DNA of 22,888 bases, from positions 1 to 22,888 of the forward strand of contig CAJJYX010000027.1 of NCBI GenBank assembly GCA_905197435.1, in the 5' to 3' direction. A model generated the notes under the pieces. The model worked only from the letters and a program-made list of their open reading frames with translations. It was not told the DNA's origin and searched no databases. The stretch is from an uncultured Bacteroides sp. (GTDB lineage Bacteria > Bacteroidota > Bacteroidia > Bacteroidales > Bacteroidaceae). The position numbers and the translations under genes are program-made. Position 1 is the stretch's first letter. Each line of letters begins with the position of its first letter. Shown here piece by piece: positions 1 through 7,693 of this stretch.

Positions 1-900
1 AGCCAGATTGATGGTACCGTCGTCGTATGTATCTACAATGAAGTCGGGGATGATCTGTTGCATGTTCCGGCCGATGGCTTCACCCAGGGAGGCACCCGGA
101 CGCGGATTGAGTTTGCAGATCTCTTTGATAGCCTGTTCAAAAGCGTCTTCTTCCAGTCCGAGCTTCTGCTGTATCTTGTCCCAATGCTTACGGGTGAATT
201 CTTCGTAACATTCGGAGATGATCGCTTCTTCTATATAAAGTAGAGGGTTCGGGGTGAAGTGCTGTTGCTCTATCTTGCGATGAATCTGAATGAGCAGGCA
301 TTCTTGCAGGTTGCGTGCGCCAAGTCCGGCGGGGTCAAAGTCCTGGATAATCTTCAGTGCTTCTTCCAATTCCTCCTGGGTGCATTCGATGCCGGCGTAG
401 ATGGCAAGTTCATCACAGATGCTATCCAGAGACTTACGTAGCAGGCCGTCGTCATCCAATGATCCGATCAGATATTCCGCCAGTTCACGCTGATGCTCGG
501 TCAGGTCACGTTCGCTTAGTTGCTCCTTCAGAGTTTCGTAAAAAGAAGTAGCATCGGAGAAAGGTATTTCTTCAGCCTGTTCACCTTTGCTACGGTTGTT
601 TTCCTGCAATTTGTAGTCGGGGATATCGTCTTCGTTCAGATAGTCGCTTAAAGAATCATAGCTGGTGTCTCCACCATCTTCTGACCCGTTTTCCGTATCG
701 GAAGTGTCGGGATATTCATCGTCGGGAGTCTCTGCCTTGCCCTCTTCCAGTGCCGGATTCTCCAGAAGTTCGGCACGTACGCGGTCTTCCAGCTCCACGG
801 CGGGGAGTTCCAGCAGCTTTACTACCAGAATCTGTTGCGGCGACAGCGTCTGTATCTGCTGTTGCGCTTGGGTCTGTATTTGTCGGGAACCTTGTGCCAT
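1..900 (-). CDS. rpoN: RNA polymerase sigma-54 factor RpoN (partial, C-terminus outside window)
   Basis: Reading down from an ATG at 900, an uninterrupted frame of 300 codons runs off the left edge. The protein begins MAQGSRQIQTQAQQQ and continues with a Gln/Leu-rich stretch (QTLSPQQILVVKLLELPAVE, then ELLENPALEEG). This is the region I signature of sigma-54, which contacts AAA+ activators. An acidic linker (about residues 55-105) follows, then the core-polymerase-binding domain, with recognisable pieces such as DFDPAGLGARNLQECL and LNPRPGASLG. The DNA-binding C-terminal half with the RpoN box lies beyond position 1. RpoN directs core polymerase to -24/-12 promoters and needs enhancer-binding proteins. 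The gene is transcribed divergently from the aminopeptidase gene. The identification is firm; the missing part is due only to the window boundary. Confidence 0.95.
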   Translation of the reverse strand, partial: MAQGSRQIQTQAQQQIQTLSPQQILVVKLLELPAVELEDRVRAELLENPALEEGKAETPDDEYPDTSDTENGSEDGGDTSYDSLSDYLNEDDIPDYKLQENNRSKGEQAEEIPFSDATSFYETLKEQLSERDLTEHQRELAEYLIGSLDDDGLLRKSLDSICDELAIYAGIECTQEELEEALKIIQDFDPAGLGARNLQECLLIQIHRKIEQQHFTPNPLLYIEEAIISECYEEFTRKHWDKIQQKLGLEEDAFEQAIKEICKLNPRPGASLGEAIGRNMQQIIPDFIVDTYDDGTINLA

Positions 901-943
901 ACTTTATAAATTACAAATTACGGATATGGGAAAATTTCTACCG

Positions 944-974
944 CAAAAATAGTGAATAGTTCGGGAACGTGAAA
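944..974 (-). promoter_or_regulatory. Bacteroides-type promoter of rpoN
   Basis: On the minus strand a TATTTTTG (951-944) matches the Bacteroides -7 consensus TAnnTTTG. It is preceded after exactly 19 bases by TTTC (974-971), one base off the -33 consensus TTTG. The predicted start of transcription is about 35 bases upstream of the rpoN ATG. Assignment is by consensus match only. Confidence 0.6.
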
Positions 975-1028
975 TCTTCTCATACGATATTTAACAAGAA
1001 AGCGGGAGCTTGGTTGCATTTTTGTTCC

Positions 1029-1036
1029 TATCTTTG
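1029..1036 (+). promoter_or_regulatory. -7 element of the aminopeptidase promoter
   Basis: TATCTTTG is a full match to the Bacteroides TAnnTTTG -7 element and ends 27 bases before the aminopeptidase ATG. A TTG at 1010-1012 is the best -33 candidate, but its 16-base spacing is short, so only the -7 box is called. Confidence 0.5.
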
Positions 1037-1063
1037 CCATAGAACTACTAAAAATGGAATGTT

Positions 1064-2437
1064 ATGTTTGCTAAAGAAACGTATGTGCAGCGCAGGGCCC
1101 AGCTGAAAAAAAACATCGGCTCCGGAGTATTACTGTTTTTGGGTAACGATGAACAAGGGTTGAACTATGAGGACAATACTTTCCGTTACCGTCAGGATTC
1201 CACTTTTCTCTACTATTTCGGCTTGTCGTTTGCCGGGCTGTCGGCCATCATCGACATAGATGAAGATAAAGAAATCATTTTCGGTGATGAGTTGACCATC
1301 GACCATATTGTATGGATGGGTACTCAGCCCACCCTTCACGAAAAGGCTTCTGCCGTGGGCATTTCCGAAACCCGCCCTTTTGCCGACCTTGCCGGTTATC
1401 TGCATAAGGCCGTACAGAAAGGGCAGACCATCCATTATTTGCCTCCCTATCGTGCCGAGCATAAGTTGAAACTGATGGACTGGCTGGGTATTCCTCCTGC
1501 ACATCAGGAAGGTTCCGTACCGTTTATCCGTGCGGTGGTGGCACAGCGCAACTATAAGTCGGCAGAGGAAATCGCGGAGATCGAAAAGGCGTGCGACGTG
1601 ACTGCCGATATGCACATCACAGCCATGAAGGTGCTTCGTCCGGGTATGTACGAGTATGAAGTTGTGGCCGAAATGAACCGCATCGCCGAGATGAACAACT
1701 GCGAACTGTCTTTTGCCACGATTGCCACCGTCAACGGTCAGACCCTGCATAACCACTATCATGGCAATAAAGTGAAACCGGGAGATTTATTCCTGATTGA
1801 TGCCGGTGCCGAGCTTCCTTCGGGCTATTGCGGCGATATGTCTTCTACGGTTCCTGCCGACAAGACCTTTACTTCCCGCCAGCGTGCCGTTTATGAAATT
1901 CAGAACGCGATGCATTTGGAGTCTGTCAAAGCACTTCGTCCGGGCATTCCCTATATGAAGGTATACGAACTTTCTGCCCAAGTGATGGTGGAAGGGCTGA
2001 AGGAGTTGGGCCTGATGAAAGGCAATGCCGAAGATGCCGTACGCGAAGGGGCACATGCCTTGTTCTATCCTCACGGACTGGGACACATGATGGGACTGGA
2101 CGTACACGATATGGAGAACTTGGGTGAACTTTGGGTAGGCTATGACGGTCAGCCCAAGAGCACGCAGTTCGGTCGCAAGAGCCAGCGCCTTGCCATCCCT
2201 CTGGAATCGGGCTTTGTACATACGGTTGAGCCGGGCATTTATTTCATCCCCGAACTGATTGACCTTTGGAAGGGAGAGAAGAAGTTCATGGACTTTATCA
2301 ATTACGATAAGGTGGAAGAATACCGCAATTTCGGCGGCATCCGCAATGAAGAGGATTATCTGATTACGGAAACAGGTGCACGCCGTTTGGGCAAGAAGAT
2401 TCCGCTGACACCGGAAGAGGTGGAGGCACTGCGCTGA
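1064..2437 (+). CDS. pepP: Xaa-Pro aminopeptidase (aminopeptidase P, M24B family)
   Basis: A 457-residue protein with an N-terminal creatinase/AMP_N-type domain (about residues 1-160) and a C-terminal pita-bread metallopeptidase domain. The five metal ligands of the M24 family are all visible: D246 in LIDAGAE, D258 in YCGDMSS, H341 in HGLGHMMGLDVHD, E389 in HTVEPGIYF and E429 in GIRNEEDY. H348 of VHD is also conserved. The enzyme should remove the N-terminal residue from cytosolic peptides with proline in second position, using two Mn(II)-like ions. The length is normal for the Bacteroidetes version. The start at 1064 is favoured by the -7 box just upstream and by the usual FAKETYVQRR beginning. 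It is monocistronic, with a terminator right after the stop. Confidence is high. Confidence 0.94.
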   Translation: MFAKETYVQRRAQLKKNIGSGVLLFLGNDEQGLNYEDNTFRYRQDSTFLYYFGLSFAGLSAIIDIDEDKEIIFGDELTIDHIVWMGTQPTLHEKASAVGISETRPFADLAGYLHKAVQKGQTIHYLPPYRAEHKLKLMDWLGIPPAHQEGSVPFIRAVVAQRNYKSAEEIAEIEKACDVTADMHITAMKVLRPGMYEYEVVAEMNRIAEMNNCELSFATIATVNGQTLHNHYHGNKVKPGDLFLIDAGAELPSGYCGDMSSTVPADKTFTSRQRAVYEIQNAMHLESVKALRPGIPYMKVYELSAQVMVEGLKELGLMKGNAEDAVREGAHALFYPHGLGHMMGLDVHDMENLGELWVGYDGQPKSTQFGRKSQRLAIPLESGFVHTVEPGIYFIPELIDLWKGEKKFMDFINYDKVEEYRNFGGIRNEEDYLITETGARRLGKKIPLTPEEVEALR

Positions 2438-2460
2438 TTCATCTAAATATATAATGATAG

Positions 2461-2500
2461 AGCCTGCCGCATCTTGTGAGGAATGTGGCAGGCTTTATTG
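2461..2500 (+). terminator. Rho-independent terminator after the aminopeptidase gene
   Basis: Arms 2461-2472 and 2483-2494 pair over 12 bases with a single G-U wobble, around a 10-base loop. The sequence TTTATTG and then CTTTT follow. It sits 23 bases after the stop codon. On the opposite strand no T run follows the stem, so it is probably not an efficient terminator for the convergent export operon. Confidence 0.8.
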
Positions 2501-2574
2501 CTTTTAAAGAAGGGGAGGTTTAAAAGTTCATAGGTCGAAAAGTTTTAATTATACTTCAAACTTTCGCTATCCTT

Positions 2575-3870
2575 TTACAGATACTTCTCCCACAAATACC
2601 TCAGCGGACTGAACAGTCTTTCGGTCACACTCCGTTCGTCTGTCATCACTTCGGCCGTGCCGGTCAGTTCTCCCTTGAATTCCAAAGTCCTGCCATACGA
2701 AGTACGTAAATCCTGTGGTAAATTCACGGTGACCGTATAGGTGTTTTCCTCGTCTGCCAGCAGTGAAACAGATACTACTTTCCCCGTAAGGAAACCGAAT
2801 TCCATGTATGGATAACCGGTTACACTGATGTTTACCCGCTGTCCGGGCATTACTTTGCCCGACCCTCCGGCGGGAAGCTTTATTTTTCCGATGATACTTC
2901 CCGGGTCTTGGGCTACGATGGAGAACACTTTGTCACCGCTACCGACGTTCTGGTTCTTTTGCCAGATGTGGTTGTAGGAGAGTATGCCGCTTGCCGGACT
3001 GACAAAGAGATAGGCCAACTCCCAATCGTTGATGCTTACCAGCAATTCGTTGTAGGCAGTTTTCAGGGCTATATCCAGATTGTTGGACTCCCGGCTTTGC
3101 TCCATCTGTGTTTCGATGATGCTCTGTTGCAACTGCGCTTCCTGTATCCGGGCGGAAGACAGTGAGGTCATCAGTTGCTCCCGGTTCTGCTGCTTGTTCA
3201 GGAATGTCAGTTTGGCTTCCTCGTATTCCGACTGTGCAGTCAGCCCCTCGTCGAAGAGTTTCTTCTCGCGGTTGTGCACGGTAGATGCTATCCGTACTTG
3301 TTCCTTGTCCAGTTCCGCTTGCCTGTTCAGGTGGGCGATGTAGTTGCGGTATTCCTGCAACTCCCGGTGGGTGGCCTCCATCTTCTGTTCATACAGATTC
3401 AGTGAGAGGAAGTTGCGGTAGTCCGTCAGGCTTTTCAAGAAAGACGCATAGGCATTCTGTATGCTTCCCAGAGAGAGACTCTCCGGGAATTGAGCGGTGC
3501 AGGCGTTGCTGTCTGCCGGATTGAAGGATGCCAGTCGCTCCTTCAGGCGTAGCACGTCTTCCGTCACGGCGGGATTCTCCAGCGCAGCGATGATGTTTCC
3601 TGTCCACACGGAATCCCGGTCCTTGTGGTACACCTCCTTTATCTTTCCACTTCCCCGTGCCACCATCCATATCGGCGGGTGTTCGGTTGTGACAGTGACG
3701 GATGCGCTTATCACATCGGGATACTTGAAGAAGTACCCTCCCGTGAAGAAGAGCACCAGCACGACGAAGAACACCGTGATGCCCCACCGTACCAGTGCAT
3801 GCGGCGGTCGTGTCAGTATCTCTTGCACTTCCTCGTTCCGCAACTCTATTTCCCTTTCCGACCCCTTCAT
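2575..3870 (-). CDS. HlyD-family membrane fusion protein of a peptide exporter
   Basis: This 431-residue protein has a short charged cytoplasmic N-terminus, one membrane anchor (about residues 25-47, with VFFVVLVLFFTGG), a biotinyl-lipoyl-like segment (VARGSGKIKEVYHKDRDSV), a long Gln/Glu-rich coiled-coil hairpin (about 130-265) and a C-terminal beta-barrel part. That is the layout of the periplasmic adaptor of type I secretion systems. The adaptor links the inner-membrane ABC exporter to an outer-membrane channel. It is the last gene of the export operon, 16 bases after the exporter stop. I chose the ATG at 3870 over a TTG at 3876 because GGAG lies at suitable distance upstream and the TTG falls inside that spacer. 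The spacer and start region contain an AATTCTC-like motif resembling one in the calcium ATPase gene. The cognate channel is not intact here. Confidence 0.9.
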   Translation of the reverse strand: MKGSEREIELRNEEVQEILTRPPHALVRWGITVFFVVLVLFFTGGYFFKYPDVISASVTVTTEHPPIWMVARGSGKIKEVYHKDRDSVWTGNIIAALENPAVTEDVLRLKERLASFNPADSNACTAQFPESLSLGSIQNAYASFLKSLTDYRNFLSLNLYEQKMEATHRELQEYRNYIAHLNRQAELDKEQVRIASTVHNREKKLFDEGLTAQSEYEEAKLTFLNKQQNREQLMTSLSSARIQEAQLQQSIIETQMEQSRESNNLDIALKTAYNELLVSINDWELAYLFVSPASGILSYNHIWQKNQNVGSGDKVFSIVAQDPGSIIGKIKLPAGGSGKVMPGQRVNISVTGYPYMEFGFLTGKVVSVSLLADEENTYTVTVNLPQDLRTSYGRTLEFKGELTGTAEVMTDERSVTERLFSPLRYLWEKYL

Positions 3871-3886
3871 TCCCAATTCTCCATTC

Positions 3887-6073
3887 TCAAAGTTCCAGTT
3901 GATTCTTTACCAATTTATAATACCTTCCCTCCCGTGCAGTCAGTTCCTCATGCGTTCCCGTTTCCGCAATCCGTCCCTGTTCTATCACCACTATCCGGTC
4001 GGCACGGCGTACGGTGCTCAGCCGGTGCGCCACCACTACCGATGTCCTGCCTTCGAAAAAGCGTTGCAGGTTCTCCATGATGATGCGCTCGTTGTTGGCA
4101 TCCAGTGCGTTGGTGGCCTCGTCGAAGAAGATGAATCCCGGGTTCTTGTACACGGCGCGGGCAATGAGGATGCGCTGTTTTTGCCCCTGGCTCAATCCAT
4201 GCCCTTCCTGTCCTATCCGGGTGCTGTAGCCCAGCGGCAGTCCCTCGATGAATCCATGTATGTTTGCCACTTCCGCCGCATGGCGCAGACGCTCCTTGTC
4301 GATGTGTTCCACGCCGGGGGCGATGTTTCCCGCGATGCTGTCCGAGAAGATGAAGCCATCCTGCATCACTACGCCGCACTGCTTGCGCCACTCGCGGATG
4401 CTGAAGTTCTCCAGCGGGGTGCCTCCCAGCAGGATTTGTCCGCTTGCAGGCGGATAGAATCCCAGCAGCAGTTTCACCAGTGTGGTCTTTCCACTCCCGC
4501 TCATGCCTACGATGGCCGTCTGCTTGCCCGATGCAAGTTCCAGGCTGATGTTGTCCAGCGTGGGCGTTTCGCTGAGCGGGTCGTATTTGAAGCTCAGGTT
4601 TTCCATCCGCAGGCCTTTCCCTGCCGGTATCTCCCTTATCAACTCTTTTGCAGGATCCTCTTCATCGGGGCTGTCCCGCACTTCGCCCAGGCGGTTTGTG
4701 CTGAGGCGTGCATCCTGCATGTCGCGGGCAAAGGTGATGAGCTCGTTGACCGGACTGTTCAGCTGCCCGATGATGTATTGCACGGAGAGCATCATGCCCA
4801 GCGTCATTTCCCCTTTCACCACGAGCGATGCCACCAGTCCCGTGATTACGATGTTCTTGGTTTGGTTTATCAGTACCGCTCCCGAGTCTTGGTACTGTCG
4901 TAGCGCAAGGCTCCGGATGTTCACTTTGAACAACCGCGCCTGTATGCGTTCCCATTCCCAGCGTTTCTGCTGTTCGCAGGCGCTCAGCTTTATTTCCTGC
5001 ATGCCGTTCACCAGTTGCACCACCGTGCTTTGGTTGGCGCTCTGCTGGGCAAACCGCTTGTGGTCCAGTTCTGCCCGTTTCTTCATGAAGAGCCAGACGT
5101 AGGCGATGTAGAGTGCGCTTCCTCCCATGAAGATAAGGAAAATCATACTGCTGTACACCAGCAGCACGATGCCGAATATCAGGATGTTGAAGGTGGAGAA
5201 CACCACGCTGAGGCTGCTACCGGTCAGGAAGTTCTGTATGCGCGTATGGTCGTTGATGCGTTGCAGTATGTCGCCCGTCATCTTGGTGTCGAAGTAGCCC
5301 ATGGGGAGTTTCATCAGCTTGACGAGGAAGTCCGAAATCAGGGCGATGTTGATGCGTGTTCCCAGGTGCAGCAATATCCATCCGCGGATAAACTCCACGG
5401 CGCTGCTGCTGAAGGCCAGCATCAGCTGGGCAATGAGCACCAGATAGATGAAGCCGAGGTTCTGGTTGTTGATGCCGAAATCCACGATGCTCTGCGTGAG
5501 GAAGGGGAGCATCAGTTGTATCATGCTGCCCAGCAGCAGCCCCAGCAACAGTTGTCCCACCAGTTGCTTGTAGGGGCGCAAGTAAGAATAGAGGAAGCCG
5601 AAGCCTTTATAGGTTGTCTTTTCCCCCTCATCTTCTTGTGCATAGAATTCGGGTGTAGGTTCCAGCAACAGTGCCACTCCCGTATCTTCTCCGTCCTTCT
5701 TGGTGCTGAGCCAGCAACGGCAGAATTCCTCCTGGGTGTATTTCAACTTGCCTGCTCCGGGGTCGGCCACCCATACGTGCTTGCCGTTCATTCGGTAGAC
5801 TACGACAAAATGTTGCTGGTTCCAGTGGACGATACAAGGGAAGGGGGCTTCCTGCAACATCTTGTAACTCACCTGCACACAGATGCTCCGAAATCCAATT
5901 TTTTCTGCCGCCTCGCTGATGCCCAGCATGGATACGCCTTCGCGGGTGATGAACGATTTTTTTCTCAACCCTTCCAAAGAATAACGCTTGCCATAGAAAG
6001 CGGCAACCATGCGGAGGCAGGTGGGACCACAGTCCATGACGTCGTGCTGGGTATAGTGGGGGAAGGGTTTCAT
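3887..6073 (-). CDS. Peptidase-containing ABC transporter (C39 peptidase, TMD and ATPase) for GG-leader peptides
   Basis: A 728-residue three-domain exporter. Residues 1-150 form a C39 cysteine peptidase with the catalytic triad visible: C15 in MDCGPTCL, H88 in QQHFVVV and D104 in WVADPG. Residues about 165-450 hold the transmembrane domain. Residues about 485-728 are the ATPase with Walker A GMSGSGKTT (523-531), signature LSQGQ (627-631, in place of LSGGQ), Walker B FIFFDE (647-652) and H-loop H683. Proteins of this class cut a substrate after a Gly-Gly leader motif and export the remainder. The substrate candidate is the Cys-rich precursor at 9534-9337, the only GG-leader gene seen nearby. 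It starts 9 bases after the VKOR fusion stop. All catalytic residues seem present, so an active exporter is expected. The GC content is clearly higher than in the gene before it. Confidence 0.95.
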   Translation of the reverse strand: MKPFPHYTQHDVMDCGPTCLRMVAAFYGKRYSLEGLRKKSFITREGVSMLGISEAAEKIGFRSICVQVSYKMLQEAPFPCIVHWNQQHFVVVYRMNGKHVWVADPGAGKLKYTQEEFCRCWLSTKKDGEDTGVALLLEPTPEFYAQEDEGEKTTYKGFGFLYSYLRPYKQLVGQLLLGLLLGSMIQLMLPFLTQSIVDFGINNQNLGFIYLVLIAQLMLAFSSSAVEFIRGWILLHLGTRINIALISDFLVKLMKLPMGYFDTKMTGDILQRINDHTRIQNFLTGSSLSVVFSTFNILIFGIVLLVYSSMIFLIFMGGSALYIAYVWLFMKKRAELDHKRFAQQSANQSTVVQLVNGMQEIKLSACEQQKRWEWERIQARLFKVNIRSLALRQYQDSGAVLINQTKNIVITGLVASLVVKGEMTLGMMLSVQYIIGQLNSPVNELITFARDMQDARLSTNRLGEVRDSPDEEDPAKELIREIPAGKGLRMENLSFKYDPLSETPTLDNISLELASGKQTAIVGMSGSGKTTLVKLLLGFYPPASGQILLGGTPLENFSIREWRKQCGVVMQDGFIFSDSIAGNIAPGVEHIDKERLRHAAEVANIHGFIEGLPLGYSTRIGQEGHGLSQGQKQRILIARAVYKNPGFIFFDEATNALDANNERIIMENLQRFFEGRTSVVVAHRLSTVRRADRIVVIEQGRIAETGTHEELTAREGRYYKLVKNQLEL

Positions 6074-6082
6074 TTAATTTCA

Positions 6083-7684
6083 TTAACTATATAAGTAGTC
6101 TATATCTTTAAAGTTGTAATAGCTTGGCAGTTTATTCCCGTTAATAAATAAGATGGGTGTACTATAAAGCTTGTGATTTCTGCACCATTTTTCTTGCGCA
6201 TTAATATAAGAATCATATTGAGGAGCTTCTTGCAAAAACTTAGTATCCTGCATGATTTTATTCTTACTGATAGGGTAGTCATCAACATACTTTTGTAATA
6301 TGGTTACGAATTGTTCCGGAGACTTATGATAATCAGAAAGTAAGTGTTTTGCTATTATTAAAGACTCCGGATGTTTCTTTTTGTCCAACAGGAATATCAA
6401 ATTCAACTTGATGCTATCTTTTCTTTGAAAAATGGGAATCAGTGTTTGCAGCTCTTTTATGCAAGAAACGCAGACAGGACTGAAAACTACAGTAATACAA
6501 GTCTCTGCATCTTTATTTCCTATAGATAATTTGTTTACCTTGTCTATATCCATAAAATGAAGTTCTTGTTGGAAAAGGTATTGTGTAATGTTCTCATCAT
6601 ATATAAGTTCGTTGAATTTCTTTTTTAAGGCGGTATATTCCTTTCGAGTAGCAACTAACGGTTTGATGACTGCATACGTAGATATTGTCATTAAGAATAT
6701 TATTATAATATCCATTACGGATTTAGTGTTTAATAGTTCATGGATGTCATTGATTGTTACGGTATATATACTTAATATAAACAAAAAGATAAAAACAGCT
6801 TGTACAGAAAGGCAAAGTGTACACCATTTTTGTGCTATAACTTTTTGATAGAATAGTGAATAACATACATATCCAATGCTAAATAAAGAGAGGATGTTGA
6901 TAAACGCTTGTGATGTACTGAATGGTAAAACAAACAATAGGATTAAAAGAAATGTGAAATATACAAATCCGATGTCACTCCAAGAAATAAGCCCCATAAA
7001 ATAAGCATCTTTAAAATCTAATATCGATGAGCAATCTATTTTACTTTTACTTTCATTAGATGAACATAATCTTTTAATATGTATATTATATTTGTCGATT
7101 TGTTCTATAAACAAAAGAATAGACGTGCCCAATCCTCCTAATACGCCTAAAAAATAGATATAAAAAAGAAAGTCTCCTACACCTTTTAGGGTCAGTAAAT
7201 AGGTACATAGGACTACTAAACACAATATGAAGAAAGGATATTTCGCTAATTTGATAAAAATATCAAATTTACTTTTTAACGATATGTTGATTTTTCCTGG
7301 TAGATTGTCAATAATGAGAATGTTGCCGTCCCACATTCTTACAAGATCTTCTTTTTTTATACTTTCTGTTCTTCCCTTCTCATCAATGATTTGAACTGAT
7401 TTGGCAGTGGCTTTCGTTACGAATAAGAATAAGTCTACATTTGTTGTGCCGTGGATGATGAAAGGAGCAGGCATTTTTGTCAGTTCTTCATAACTGGTGT
7501 GTATGGCAAAACTATCTTTGCCCATTCTGCGTAACATATATTGGAAAGAGAGGAAGCTGGGGAAATCTGGATGCTCTTTTAATATTTGATATAATGCAGC
7601 AGAGTACTTGACACCATAATGATTCGTGATGATCTTTAGAATGCTCCTTGCATTATCTTTTATTATTTTCTGGTGTGCATTCAT
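6083..7684 (-). CDS. C39-like/VKOR/thioredoxin fusion membrane protein (disulfide-forming)
   Basis: A 533-residue protein in three parts. Residues 1-127 resemble a C39-like peptidase domain (HPDFPSFLSFQYMLRRMG) but contain no cysteine at all, so they cannot act as a cysteine protease and may bind peptide. Residues about 145-345 form a multi-pass VKOR domain with the loop cysteines C207 and C218 (DCSSIL) and the active-site CTLC (C288, C291) that faces quinone. Residues about 390-533 form a thioredoxin-like domain with CVSC (C405, C408) and the cis-proline STPILF (P510). VKOR oxidises its partner thioredoxin and passes electrons to quinone, so the fusion should introduce disulfides into periplasmic cysteines. 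It lies 9 bases from both neighbours, which ties it to the exporter and Cys-rich peptide. The gene is strikingly AT-rich. The architecture is clear; the substrate is inferred. Confidence 0.88.
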   Translation of the reverse strand: MNAHQKIIKDNARSILKIITNHYGVKYSAALYQILKEHPDFPSFLSFQYMLRRMGKDSFAIHTSYEELTKMPAPFIIHGTTNVDLFLFVTKATAKSVQIIDEKGRTESIKKEDLVRMWDGNILIIDNLPGKINISLKSKFDIFIKLAKYPFFILCLVVLCTYLLTLKGVGDFLFYIYFLGVLGGLGTSILLFIEQIDKYNIHIKRLCSSNESKSKIDCSSILDFKDAYFMGLISWSDIGFVYFTFLLILLFVLPFSTSQAFINILSLFSIGYVCYSLFYQKVIAQKWCTLCLSVQAVFIFLFILSIYTVTINDIHELLNTKSVMDIIIIFLMTISTYAVIKPLVATRKEYTALKKKFNELIYDENITQYLFQQELHFMDIDKVNKLSIGNKDAETCITVVFSPVCVSCIKELQTLIPIFQRKDSIKLNLIFLLDKKKHPESLIIAKHLLSDYHKSPEQFVTILQKYVDDYPISKNKIMQDTKFLQEAPQYDSYINAQEKWCRNHKLYSTPILFINGNKLPSYYNFKDIDYLYS

Positions 7685-7693
7685 TTCGTTAAT

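Noticed and set aside
3497..4903. 468-codon open frame on the plus strand
   Set aside because: It lies antisense to the adaptor and exporter genes, whose domains and motifs are clear. The translation has low-complexity, His/Arg/Ser-rich text with no recognisable family, so it is a shadow of GC-rich coding DNA.
5015..6094. 359-codon open frame on the plus strand
   Set aside because: It is antisense to the exporter gene, and its His/Gln/Glu-rich translation is typical of a reverse-strand shadow.
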